Part shown: one piece after another, positions 1 to 8,676 of the stretch
How the letters are laid out: each line of letters starts with the position of its first letter
How positions within the stretch are numbered: the stretch's first letter is position 1
Assembly: GCA_018434685.1 (NCBI GenBank)
Contig: JAHDOV010000005.1
Coordinates: 64,997-128,996 of the forward strand
Direction: 5' to 3'
Length of the DNA stretch: 64,000 nucleotides
From: Deltaproteobacteria bacterium
GTDB lineage: Bacteria; Desulfobacterota; Desulfomonilia; UBA1062
The notes under the pieces: model-generated
Told to the model about the DNA's origin: nothing
Databases searched by the model: none
Seen by the model: the letters and a program-made list of their open reading frames with translations, nothing else
Translations under genes and position numbers: made by a program

Positions 1-21
1 TCATGAGCGTCGCCTCGCTGA

Positions 22-291
22 TTATGATGCCGACTCCCTGTCCAGGGCGGTGTTGCGTACATAGAGAAAGATGTCGATAAGTATCAGAGAACCGTTGAGC
101 CCGTAGAGCAGCACCACCCAGTCGGGATTATAGAACACCTTGTGGAAGATGCCGGCGATGTAGCCGGTAAAGACGATGACGAGAAACACCAGGCTCTTCC
201 CCTTCGATGTCCGCGAATGATAGGACTTGTAGATGGATGACGGCCATGCGGCACCGAAACAGAGAAGCATAATAACCTCGAAGATACTCAT
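22..291 (-). CDS. Small SemiSWEET/PQ-loop-like membrane protein
   Basis: An 89-residue protein with about three predicted membrane helices (roughly residues 5-17, 34-50 and 58-77). A proline in the first helix (AAWPSSIYKSY), a basic serine-rich loop and a glycine-asparagine pair (YGLNGS) in the last helix match the layout of bacterial SemiSWEET/PQ-loop three-helix units, which form dimeric transporters. The classical PQ pair itself is absent, so sugar transport is only a guess. The start is ATG with a GGGG tract about ten bases upstream. It is transcribed in the same direction as the next two genes but about 40 bases beyond them. Confidence 0.6.
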   Translation of the reverse strand: MSIFEVIMLLCFGAAWPSSIYKSYHSRTSKGKSLVFLVIVFTGYIAGIFHKVFYNPDWVVLLYGLNGSLILIDIFLYVRNTALDRESAS

Positions 292-332
292 GGGAGACGT
301 GCCCCTTTTGATGTTTTTCCCATGATGTATCT

Positions 333-2099
333 TCAGAAGGGTAATTGCAAGCCGCCTTTTTTCCCAGGGCTGAAAAGGGAGTCTTTCATGAGTCCATCGG
401 CAAGATCTATGCGGCCGGACAGCTCCCTGCCGATTTCGCTCATCGACCCGGCAGCGGCCTGGAGCGAGTTCAGGGGGGTCTCGATCTTTTCCTGCACGCC
501 TTTTTTCACCTCTTGTGCGAATTGTGTTCCAAGATCCGCCACCAGGGTCTCTATGGCATGTTTTGCTACCCGGTCGAGATCGGAGCGCACCTCGATGGTA
601 TAATCCTCCGCAGTGCCCGCGAGGCGTGCCTTGAGGTTGAAATTGTTGACCTTGGAGAAGGCAGAGGAAAGAGCGGCATATGCCGGGGACTTTTCCGATC
701 CCTCCTGCAGGGAGAATCGGGCAGCGGAAAAAGAACCCGAGATATCCGCGGTGATCTTTTCATTGAGAACTTCTGCTGTCAGGTCGAGGTCTGCCACGGC
801 GTTTTGAAGGGCGAGCGGCAGAGCCGGGGACCCGAGATCCACCCGGGGCATGCGGTAGCCCTTAACGGCCGCCTTGAGTACATCCTTGCCGGTCAGGGGG
901 TCGATGTGATCGAATGTGCCATGGATGTCGATACTCTTGAGGTCGCCAAGCTGCCCAGCCGAGAATGCAAAGGTGAGCGGTTTGCCCAGGACATCCTGGT
1001 CGGGCGTGATATTGTCCAGTGTTCCCTTCACCATGCCCTGATCAAGCGTGATGGAGGCTAAGGTCTTGCGGATGAGGAAATCCGGCAGCGGGGCATATTC
1101 CATGAAGTGTACGTCAACACCGCTGGCGCGGATGGGCTTTGTCACCTTCTTGCCGTTTTCCTCCTGCGTGGAGCGCGCAACAAGCGGTTTTATCCGTTCA
1201 TACCAGGTAAGCGCTCTCTCAATCCATACCCCGATGTTTGAGCCGAACAGCACGGCACTCACGTTCCCGATGCCTTCGGGGGTAGGTCCATATTTCCGGG
1301 TCAGGTGCCGTATATCCTCTGCCGGTGCCTCCTTGACCTGGGCGATCCGTTCATTGATCGACGAGAAGTCCCTGTCGAACTGTGTCTTGGTATCATTGAG
1401 AAGAAGGAGATCCTTGCGGAGATCCTCCTGAAGGGATTTTGCCTCGGCGCCGGCTGAAAGCATGGATTGAACATCTCCCTTGTTCACGGTCTTGAGTTTC
1501 TCCATGCGCACCCGGTATTGCTCAAGGCGGGCCGTGTCGGGAATCTCGCCGAGTCTCTTTTCCCAGAAGGCACTGCGTGTGCTGGTCTCTTCCTGTAGAG
1601 AACGTATCAGCGCGAGGGTCTTGAGGTCCTCCTTCTCCAGGATCTTTTGTATGTCTGCAGGGGAGAAGCTGGGAAGTGTGATGAAATCCCATCCTTTTCC
1701 GGTCCGGGGAACTCTTTCTTCCTTCTCACGTGACTGCACCTTTCCCGGGCGGTCTCTCTTCGTGCCGAGAGCCACACCCTCGACGCCCATCTCCTCGATG
1801 ATGGCCTTTCGGAGAAACAGCCGCATGGTATCGAGAGAGAAGGAGAGGCGCCCTATCTCGACGGCATTCGTCTGGGGATTTTCCGGGTCTGTGACCTGAA
1901 CACCCTCGATCGTGAGCCCCAGAGGTAAAAATCTCAGATCGACATTCCTGATGTTGACCTCTGCCCCGACAAGGCTCGTTGCCGTCTTTTCCATGTTTTT
2001 GCGGGCAATGGTATCGATGAAGAGAAACCAGAAGCAGGAAAATACGACCAGGATGACGATAAATGCCGCAATGCCCTGGAAGCGGAACCATCTCTTCAT
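333..2099 (-). CDS. TIGR03545 family protein, AsmA-like membrane-anchored protein
   Basis: A 588-residue protein with one N-terminal membrane anchor (residues 9-30) followed by a segment (NIRNVDLRFLPLGLTIEGVQV) typical of AsmA/DUF748-like periplasmic proteins. The central part (about 170-250) is rich in charged helices. The length, anchor and following text fit the conserved hypothetical family TIGR03545, normally paired with TIGR03546. The ATG start overlaps the stop of the upstream partner by four bases (ATGA), so the two are translationally coupled. By analogy with AsmA-like proteins it may act in envelope lipid handling, but this is inference; no catalytic residues are recognisable. Confidence 0.8.
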   Translation of the reverse strand: MKRWFRFQGIAAFIVILVVFSCFWFLFIDTIARKNMEKTATSLVGAEVNIRNVDLRFLPLGLTIEGVQVTDPENPQTNAVEIGRLSFSLDTMRLFLRKAIIEEMGVEGVALGTKRDRPGKVQSREKEERVPRTGKGWDFITLPSFSPADIQKILEKEDLKTLALIRSLQEETSTRSAFWEKRLGEIPDTARLEQYRVRMEKLKTVNKGDVQSMLSAGAEAKSLQEDLRKDLLLLNDTKTQFDRDFSSINERIAQVKEAPAEDIRHLTRKYGPTPEGIGNVSAVLFGSNIGVWIERALTWYERIKPLVARSTQEENGKKVTKPIRASGVDVHFMEYAPLPDFLIRKTLASITLDQGMVKGTLDNITPDQDVLGKPLTFAFSAGQLGDLKSIDIHGTFDHIDPLTGKDVLKAAVKGYRMPRVDLGSPALPLALQNAVADLDLTAEVLNEKITADISGSFSAARFSLQEGSEKSPAYAALSSAFSKVNNFNLKARLAGTAEDYTIEVRSDLDRVAKHAIETLVADLGTQFAQEVKKGVQEKIETPLNSLQAAAGSMSEIGRELSGRIDLADGLMKDSLFSPGKKGGLQLPF

Positions 2100-2617
2100 A
2101 CATCACCCCCGATGGTCTTGAAGGAGGTGTAGGCCTGATAGAACTTGCTGAGCTGGATCATCTGCATGACCCTGGTGCTTCTGACCCAGACAAGGACGCT
2201 CTGGCGGTAGCGGATAATCGCCCGGTTCGTCACCAGGTAGAGGGGGAGAAACAGTACGAGGGAGATAAGAAGGCTGCCCATCAACACAGAGTTGTTGAAG
2301 CGCTCGATCCTGAAGAGCGGCATATTGTACAGGGCAGTCCACAGACCCTCAAGGGGTCCGGCCGTCAGGATGGCAAGGCCGGTGACATGGAACAGAGGGT
2401 CCAGCAGGTAGGCCAGCCCGGAGAAGAGTGCCCAGGAGAGGAGAAAGGTCGAGAGGTTCACCCGCAGGACGAAGACGAGGAAGAATACCACGACATTGTG
2501 GAGGCTCATCAGCGGGCTGAAGCCCGCTACCATGGCAAGACACAATGCAAGGCTGATCTGATACGGATCGGTTTCCGAATTAAGGATCCTCAGTGTCTTC
2601 GCGAGGAGTTTTATCAT
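2096..2617 (-). CDS. TIGR03546 family integral membrane protein (DUF2062-like)
   Basis: A 173-residue, strongly hydrophobic protein with about four membrane helices. The N-terminal text (SETDPYQISLALCLAMVAGFSP) is the DUF2062-like signature of TIGR03546. ATG is preceded by GGGAGG at four bases. It is the first gene of a two-gene operon with the TIGR03545 protein, with a sigma-70-like promoter about 50 bases upstream. Function unknown; the fixed pairing suggests a membrane complex with its neighbour. Confidence 0.82.
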   Translation of the reverse strand: MIKLLAKTLRILNSETDPYQISLALCLAMVAGFSPLMSLHNVVVFFLVFVLRVNLSTFLLSWALFSGLAYLLDPLFHVTGLAILTAGPLEGLWTALYNMPLFRIERFNNSVLMGSLLISLVLFLPLYLVTNRAIIRYRQSVLVWVRSTRVMQMIQLSKFYQAYTSFKTIGGDV

Positions 2618-2665
2618 TGAGCCTCCCGTGATGGAATCATTAGAACCTGTGCCTGTCCTGATACT

Positions 2666-2693
2666 AATATATCGTTCATTGTCTGCGGGTCAA
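2666..2693 (-). promoter_or_regulatory. Sigma-70-like promoter of the TIGR03546/TIGR03545 operon
   Basis: Reading on the minus strand, TTGACC, a 16-base spacer and TATATT lie about 50 bases before the ATG of the TIGR03546 gene. Seen by eye only. Confidence 0.55.
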
Positions 2694-2720
2694 TATGCCT
2701 GCCGATAACGGAGACGAGAA

Positions 2721-2755
2721 TTAAAAAGGTCCGGGAGGTGATTACCTCCCGGACC
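2721..2755 (-). terminator. Rho-independent terminator after pilC
   Basis: On the minus strand a perfect 12-base-pair stem (GGTCCGGGAGGT with ACCTCCCGGACC, four-base loop) is followed by TTTTTAATT, 34 bases after the pilC stop. It ends the pilB-pilT-pilC transcript and insulates it from the TIGR03546 promoter downstream. Confidence 0.9.
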
Positions 2756-2788
2756 GTATCCGTACGAATTTTTTATGAGAAGGAATGC

Positions 2789-3982
2789 CTATACGCTGCC
2801 TGCCATCTGGAATATGGGCAGATACATGGCAACGACGACGAAACCGATGATGCCGCCGAGAAAGACCATGAGCATGGGCTCGAGCGCCGAGGTCAGGGCC
2901 TCAACTGCGGTGTCCACCTCCTCGTCGTAGAAGTCCGCGATCTTTGAGAGCATCTGGTCCATGGCACCGGTGGCTTCACCCACCGCTATCATCTGCACCA
3001 CCATGCCGGGGAATATACCGGTCTGTTCGAGCGGCTCCGACATGGATTTACCCTCGCTGATGGCGGTGCGTACGGTCCGGATGGCCTTTTCCACGATTAC
3101 ATTTCCCGATGTCCTGGCGGTAATCTCCAGGCCGTCCATAATGGGGACTCCGGAAGAGATCATCGTGCCGAGGGTCCTGGTGAACTTTGCCACGGCGACC
3201 TTTTTGATGAGTGGTCCGAAGATCGGCAGTCTCAGGGCGACCTTGTCGGTGTAGTATCTCCCCTTCTCCTGTTTCCTCGACCACTTGAAGGCGACAATCA
3301 GCAGGAAGATGGTGGCAATCATCAGGTACCAGTTGTTCCGGAAGAAGAGGCTCAAGTCCACGATGAGCTGGGTCGGTCCGGGCAGAGAAGAACCGAACTG
3401 TTTGAACATGTCCTGGAATGTCGGGATGACAAAGAGCATGAGGATGGCGACAACGCTGAAGGCAACGCACAGCACGATGATGGGATAGGTCATGGCACCC
3501 TTGACCTTGTTCTTCAGGGCCTCGTTCTTTTCCATATACACGGCGAGTCTGTTGAGGACCGTGTCGAGTACGCCGCCGATCTCCCCTGCCGCTACGAGGT
3601 TCACATAGAGGTTGTCGAACACCTTCGGGTGCTTGCCCAGGGCGTCTGCAAAGGTGCTTCCGCCCTCCACATCCTGCTTTATCTGGGCCAATATCTTCTT
3701 GAAGGTCGGGTTGGGCTGCTGGGATGCGAGGATGTCGAGGCACTGCACGAGCGGGAGCCCTGCATTGATCATGGTAGAGAACTGTCTGGTGAAGATGACG
3801 ATCTCTTTTGTCTTGATCTTCTGTTCAAACAGGGTGATCTGCTTTGCCTTGCCTTTGATCTTTATCGGGATGATGCGCTGGCGTTTCAGCAGCATGGTTA
3901 CCGTTGCCTTGGTATCGGCCTCGATTTCGCCCCTCTTGATATTTCCGTTTGCGAGTTTTCCTTCCCATACGAAAACAGGCAT
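2789..3982 (-). CDS. pilC: Type IV pilus inner-membrane platform protein PilC
   Basis: A 397-residue protein with two type II secretion F (T2SSF) domains, about residues 70-192 and 272-394. It has membrane helices near 170-195, 215-235 and 370-395. Landmarks include FTRQFSTMINAGLPLVQCL and FTRTLGTMISSGVPIMDGL, the two domain starts, and GEIGGVLD/GEATGAMD in each domain. PilC is the inner-membrane platform on which the PilB and PilT motors drive pilus extension and retraction. It lies three bases after pilT, so pilB-pilT-pilC form one operon, closed by a strong terminator. No pilin or prepilin peptidase gene lies nearby. Confidence 0.95.
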   Translation of the reverse strand: MPVFVWEGKLANGNIKRGEIEADTKATVTMLLKRQRIIPIKIKGKAKQITLFEQKIKTKEIVIFTRQFSTMINAGLPLVQCLDILASQQPNPTFKKILAQIKQDVEGGSTFADALGKHPKVFDNLYVNLVAAGEIGGVLDTVLNRLAVYMEKNEALKNKVKGAMTYPIIVLCVAFSVVAILMLFVIPTFQDMFKQFGSSLPGPTQLIVDLSLFFRNNWYLMIATIFLLIVAFKWSRKQEKGRYYTDKVALRLPIFGPLIKKVAVAKFTRTLGTMISSGVPIMDGLEITARTSGNVIVEKAIRTVRTAISEGKSMSEPLEQTGIFPGMVVQMIAVGEATGAMDQMLSKIADFYDEEVDTAVEALTSALEPMLMVFLGGIIGFVVVAMYLPIFQMAGSV

Positions 3983-3985
3983 GTC

Positions 3986-5101
3986 CTATCTCCTATCTTT
4001 GGCGTTCATACCCAAATTCCTGGGCTGAGTTGGTGATGCCATCATCTGTCTGAGTTCATCCGGGTCCATTGACCAACCGAGGGCATCGTCCAGGGATATG
4101 AGCTTGCGGGAAAAGAGGTTGAACAGGGCCTGGTTCATCGTCTGCATGCCGTGCTTTGCCTGCCCGACCTGCATCTGGGAATAGATCTGATGGATTTTAT
4201 CTTCCCGGATGAGGTTCCTGATTGCAGGGGTGGATATCATGACCTCGGAGGCGAGCACGCGCCCCTTCCCGTCTGCTCTCGGGATAAGCTGCTGGGCCAG
4301 GACTGCCTCGAGAACGAATGCCATCTGTGCCCGGATCTGGGACTGTTGATGCGCAGGGAATGCATCCACGACGCGGTTCACGGTCTGTACGGCAGAGTTG
4401 GTATGGAGCGTTGCAAAGACGAGGTGGCCGGTTTCTGCTATGGTGAGCGCCGCCTGCATGGTTTCGAGATCCCGCATCTCCCCGATGAATACCACGTCGG
4501 GGTCCTGGCGGAGGATGTATTTGAGAGCCCGGGTGAAGGTCTTGGTGTCTGAGCCCACCTCTCTCTGGTTTACGAGACATCCCTTGTGTTTGTGCACGAA
4601 CTCGATGGGGTCTTCTATGGTGACGATATGGTCCCGTCGCTCGACATTGATTTTGTCGAGAAAGGCTGCAAGGGTGGTTGATTTACCGCTTCCGGTCGGT
4701 CCGGTCACCAGGATGAGACCCCGGGGAAGAGAGGTAAGGTGGTTCACCACAACCGGTAGGCCAAGATTGTCCAGGGGGACTATGTCAAAGGGGATCATCC
4801 TGAAAACCCCGGCCAATGCGCCCCGCTGGAGGAATATATTTGCCCTGAACCGTGCGATTCCCTTTATTCCGAAAGAGAGGTCGAGTTCCTGTTCTTCCTC
4901 AAACTTGTGCTTTTGTGCCTCGGTGAGGATGGAATAGAGGATCTGTCTCGTGGTCTGGGGATCGAGTACCGGTACGTCGAGCGGATAGAGTTGGCCGCGT
5001 ACGCGTATCTGCGGGGGTGATGCGGTGGTGATGTGCAGATCCGATGCCCCTTTTTCTACCATGGTTTTAAGTAGATCATAGATACTGATGTTGTTTTCCA
5101 A
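3986..5101 (-). CDS. pilT: Type IV pilus retraction ATPase PilT
   Basis: A 371-residue GspE/PilT-family hexameric ATPase that powers pilus retraction (twitching). The Walker A motif GPTGSGKS is at residues 134-141, the Asp box is EDPIEF, Walker B lies in DPDVVFIGEMRD, and the His box is in GHLVFATLHTNSA. The AIRNLIR motif near residue 290 is diagnostic of PilT rather than PilB. It starts 12 bases after pilB and ends three bases before pilC. Confidence 0.96.
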   Translation of the reverse strand: MENNISIYDLLKTMVEKGASDLHITTASPPQIRVRGQLYPLDVPVLDPQTTRQILYSILTEAQKHKFEEEQELDLSFGIKGIARFRANIFLQRGALAGVFRMIPFDIVPLDNLGLPVVVNHLTSLPRGLILVTGPTGSGKSTTLAAFLDKINVERRDHIVTIEDPIEFVHKHKGCLVNQREVGSDTKTFTRALKYILRQDPDVVFIGEMRDLETMQAALTIAETGHLVFATLHTNSAVQTVNRVVDAFPAHQQSQIRAQMAFVLEAVLAQQLIPRADGKGRVLASEVMISTPAIRNLIREDKIHQIYSQMQVGQAKHGMQTMNQALFNLFSRKLISLDDALGWSMDPDELRQMMASPTQPRNLGMNAKDRR

Positions 5102-5113
5102 AGAGTCCTCCTG

Positions 5114-6817
5114 TTAATCTGCCATTGTGGTTCTCAGGATCTCGGAGACAGAGGTTACCCCCTCGAGCACCTTGGTGAGGCCGCTCTGTCTCAAACTCTT
5201 CATCCCTTGACTGATCGCCTGATTCTTGACCTCGGTGGATGATGCCCCCATGAGGATCAGCTCCCGGATCTCGTCGCTGATGGGCATGACTTCATACAGG
5301 GCCACTCGACCTTTGAACCCGCTGTTGCCGCACACGGGACACCCCTTTCCTATATGGCAGGTGGCGTTCTGCGCCGTCTCAGGGTCCATGCCCATCTGGA
5401 TGAGCGTCTCGACAGAGACATCGTCTTTTATCTTGCACTCCTGGCAGACCTTGCGTGCGAGCCTCTGGGCTACGATGAGGTTCACCGAGGATGCCACCAG
5501 GAAAGGTTCTATACCCATGTTCAGCAGCCGGTTGATGGTGGACGGCGCATCGTTGGTATGGAGCGTGGACAGTACGAGGTGACCGGTTAATGCAGCCTTT
5601 ATCCCGATCTCTGCGGTTTCGAAGTCACGGATCTCTCCAACGAGGATGATATCAGGGTCCTGCCTCAGGAATGATCTCAGCGATGAGGCAAAGGAAAGCC
5701 CGATCTCTTCGTGCATCTGGACCTGGTTCACCCCGGGAAGGTTAAATTCCACGGGATCTTCTGCTGTCGAGATATTCCGGTCAATCTGGTTCAGTTCAGA
5801 CAGGGCTGAGTAGAGCGTGGTCGTCTTACCGGAACCGGTGGGGCCGGTAACGAGCACCATGCCCCAGGGTTTATAGATGCCGTCCTTGAAGTTCTTGAGT
5901 GCCTGTTCTTCAAAACCGAGCTTTGTCATGTCGAGCTGCAGGTTGGACTTGTCCAGAATTCTCAAGACGACCTTCTCGCCGAAGAGCGTGGGGAGAACGG
6001 ATACCCGGAATTCCACTTCCTTGCCGCCCTGGATTCGCAGTTTAATCCGCCCGTCCTGAGGCAGCCTTCTCTCGGCGATGTCGAGCTTGGCCATGATCTT
6101 CAGTCTTGACACCAGGGCGTTTTTCAGACGCAACGGCGGTTTCATTGCCTCATAGAGCATCCCGTCGATCCTGAACCGTATGCGCATGAACTTTTCGAAC
6201 GGTTCTATGTGAATGTCACTGGCCCCTTTACGGATGGCATCGACAAGCGTGAGATTCACCAGCTTGATGACAGGTGCCTGGTCTGCCTCTTTTTCGAGAT
6301 CCCCGACATTTACATCATCGCCCTCAGATGCCACCTCTACGGAACCCTGTTCATCCTCCATGCTGCTCAGCGCATCATCGAGCGAGGCTGATTGATCATA
6401 GTAATTGTCCAGAGCCCATTTGAGAGATTCTTCCGAAGTGACATATACGTCTATGGAATAGCCGGTGAGGAATTTGAGATCATCGACGGCAAAGATGTTG
6501 GTGGGATCTGTCATGGCCACCTTGAGGGTGGAGCCGTTTCGTCCAAAGGGAATGGCGTGGTATTTCTGCACGACATTGAGCGGGATGAGCTTGATGACAT
6601 CAGGATTCGGGCTCTTGTTTTTCAGGATGACCGACGGCAGCCCATACTGCTTGCCAAGGAAATCCACGAGCTGTTCTTCGGTAAGATGTCCAAGTTTTAC
6701 GAGCTGGGACCCCAGCCTCGTCCCGGAGGTCTTCTGAGCTTTCTGAGCCTCAAGAAGCTGCTCCGGAGTAATAAGGGCATTCTTGATTAATTGATCACCT
6801 ATACGTTCATTTGCCAT
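5114..6817 (-). CDS. pilB: Type IV pilus extension ATPase PilB
   Basis: A 567-residue extension motor ATPase. It has an N-terminal MshEN/GspE-N domain (about 1-135), an acidic linker (145-180) and the ATPase core with Walker A GPTGSGKT at 325-332. An EDPVEF Asp box and DPDIILVGEIRD Walker B follow. A four-cysteine zinc site (CQEC followed later by CPVC) lies near residues 460-495, as in GspE/PilB. MshEN domains bind c-di-GMP in some relatives; whether this one does cannot be read here. It is first in the pilB-pilT-pilC operon. Confidence 0.95.
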   Translation of the reverse strand: MANERIGDQLIKNALITPEQLLEAQKAQKTSGTRLGSQLVKLGHLTEEQLVDFLGKQYGLPSVILKNKSPNPDVIKLIPLNVVQKYHAIPFGRNGSTLKVAMTDPTNIFAVDDLKFLTGYSIDVYVTSEESLKWALDNYYDQSASLDDALSSMEDEQGSVEVASEGDDVNVGDLEKEADQAPVIKLVNLTLVDAIRKGASDIHIEPFEKFMRIRFRIDGMLYEAMKPPLRLKNALVSRLKIMAKLDIAERRLPQDGRIKLRIQGGKEVEFRVSVLPTLFGEKVVLRILDKSNLQLDMTKLGFEEQALKNFKDGIYKPWGMVLVTGPTGSGKTTTLYSALSELNQIDRNISTAEDPVEFNLPGVNQVQMHEEIGLSFASSLRSFLRQDPDIILVGEIRDFETAEIGIKAALTGHLVLSTLHTNDAPSTINRLLNMGIEPFLVASSVNLIVAQRLARKVCQECKIKDDVSVETLIQMGMDPETAQNATCHIGKGCPVCGNSGFKGRVALYEVMPISDEIRELILMGASSTEVKNQAISQGMKSLRQSGLTKVLEGVTSVSEILRTTMAD

Positions 6818-7013
6818 ACAACACCTTGTTTATGACTATCGGCATCCGGATGTCGCGACTTTAGAGAAAGCATGTACCCTGCCTCAATGCTCTTCCTGTC
6901 TGATTCCATGATGTCTGCCGGCGTTATCTTCCGTATATGCAGGTTATGTCTTCCGGTCTGTTATTATGGACTGCCCACACATGATGCATGCATTCTTTTG
7001 TTGTTGACCTTCG

Positions 7014-7358
7014 TCATGAATCTTTATCAGGGGTCTTGTTCTTCTTTTTCTTCCGCATCTGCTCGATCGAGATCACTTCTCCCGGCTCGGACAATGGTTT
7101 TGAGGGGATTTCCCTGACACCGGTCCCCGGTCTGGCCAGAGGGACAATCTTCATGGGGATCTCCTTCATGGTGAAGGGAGACCCATCGAGATAGTCTCTT
7201 TTCAGTATCCAGGTAGTCTCCTGCAGAGGGAAACTCAGGAACAGCAGACGGACCTGAAACCAGTGGGGTTTGATGTCCTGGGTAATCTCTTCAACGCGAG
7301 CATAGACAGAGGGTTTGTCATCGATATAGATTGCTACAACATCCCCGATACCTGTCAT
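7014..7358 (-). CDS. Conserved-looking hypothetical protein upstream of pilB
   Basis: A 114-residue soluble protein with no signal peptide. The first 75 residues look like a small beta-rich domain (DVVAIYIDDKPSVYARVEEI, then HWFQVRLLFLSFPLQETTWI). The C-terminus is basic (QMRKKKKNKTPDKDS). I do not recognise the family. It points towards pilB on the same strand with about 200 bases between, so it may be co-transcribed, but a link to pili is only positional. The start codon is not supported by a strong ribosome binding site. Confidence 0.6.
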   Translation of the reverse strand: MTGIGDVVAIYIDDKPSVYARVEEITQDIKPHWFQVRLLFLSFPLQETTWILKRDYLDGSPFTMKEIPMKIVPLARPGTGVREIPSKPLSEPGEVISIEQMRKKKKNKTPDKDS

Positions 7359-7520
7359 ACGCCGTCTTTAGCATATCTCCTGCCTCAGATCTACCGCGAA
7401 TAATGCTGCCCGGGACGCGGCTGATGTTGTACAAAGGAATCTTCCATGATATCTATTTATTAATGGAACCATGAAATATTCTGTCACGAGGCAGGTGGGA
7501 GACTAATCATTTCCGGCACA

Positions 7521-8492
7521 GTGGACGAAGAAGATACATACATGGACGAACAAATACTCTTTGTCGATGATGAAAGCTTTATCCTGGATATAGCCGAATC
7601 CATCTTTGCAGAAGAGGGGATGAAGATCCTTACGGCCGGCAGCGGAGACGAGGCACTCGAGATAGTGAGAGATAACGAGGTGGCCGTCATGGTATCTGAC
7701 AATCACATGCCGGGCATGATGGGCCTGGATCTCCTGTCCAGGGTAAAGGTCATCTCGCCTGATACGGTGAAGATCCTCATGACCGGCTTTGCCGATCTGG
7801 AGACGGCCATTGACGCCATAAACAGGGTGGAAGTGTTCCGCTTTATCGTGAAGCCCTGGGAGAACACGCAGTTGATCGAGCTGGTAAAGGATGCACTCAA
7901 ACGATACCGGCTTATCAGGTCAATCGTCAGGGGAGATGAATCCACCATGCTTTCCCTGGTCCATGCCCTGGAGTTGAAGGATCCGTATACCAGGGGGCAT
8001 TCGGAGCGGGTTGCAGGGTATGCGCTCAGGATAGCCCAGCACCTCCATCTGCCCCTGCCGGCCAGGGATGCGATACGGTATGGCAGCTGGCTGCATGACT
8101 GCGGCAAGATAGGGGTTTCGGAGAGTATCCTCAACAACGAAGGCCCCCTTGATGATGCAGAGATCCATATCGTGCGGAATCATCCCATGTGGGGGGCCGA
8201 AGTGGCTCGTCAGGCCAGGCTTTCAGAGATCATCGTCAATATCATACTGTCTCACCACGAGCGCTATGACGGTAAGGGATATCCATCGGGGCTCAAGGGG
8301 GAGGAGATCCCCATCGAGGCGCGGATCGTTGCCGTGGCCGATATCTACGATGCCCTCACCACGGAAAGGCCCTACCGGAAGGCCTATGATACGGAAAAGG
8401 CCCTCGAGATGCTCATATCCATGAAGGGAAATGTCCTTGACTCCGAGATGGTGGATGTTTTCTCTGAGATCCTGGAAATATCTGAGCCCTGA
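7521..8492 (+). CDS. Response regulator with HD-GYP phosphodiesterase domain
   Basis: A CheY-like receiver (about residues 8-125; phospho-Asp in MVSDNHMPGM) is followed by an HD-GYP domain (about 145-320). The metal-binding HD pair is in WLHDCGKIG, and HHERYDGKGYPSGL carries the HHE and the GYP hallmark. HD-GYP enzymes hydrolyse c-di-GMP, so this should be a phosphorylation-controlled c-di-GMP phosphodiesterase. The first start is GTG at 7521; an ATG at 7542 (MDEQILFV) is equally possible and fits the receiver domain better. No histidine kinase is adjacent. The next gene, an unknown membrane protein, is 184 bases downstream. Confidence 0.9.
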   Translation: MDEEDTYMDEQILFVDDESFILDIAESIFAEEGMKILTAGSGDEALEIVRDNEVAVMVSDNHMPGMMGLDLLSRVKVISPDTVKILMTGFADLETAIDAINRVEVFRFIVKPWENTQLIELVKDALKRYRLIRSIVRGDESTMLSLVHALELKDPYTRGHSERVAGYALRIAQHLHLPLPARDAIRYGSWLHDCGKIGVSESILNNEGPLDDAEIHIVRNHPMWGAEVARQARLSEIIVNIILSHHERYDGKGYPSGLKGEEIPIEARIVAVADIYDALTTERPYRKAYDTEKALEMLISMKGNVLDSEMVDVFSEILEISEP

Positions 8493-8676
8493 TGCAGCAG
8501 CCCTGCCCGCCAGCAGTCGTCTCCTGCGCCGGGATATCATGAATGTCATGTGGGAAGCACAGAGATGCTCTTCCTCCTTGAACCGGTCTCGAGGATTTTC
8601 CAAAAAAGTCATTGACAACAGAGAGCTCCTATACTCACATGATACTGATAATGAATACATGCTCGGGGTTTGAGCC

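Noticed and set aside
2096-2620. Plus-strand frame of 185 codons opposite the TIGR03546 gene
   Set aside because: Very polar, histidine/glutamate-rich translation typical of the reverse of a membrane-protein gene.
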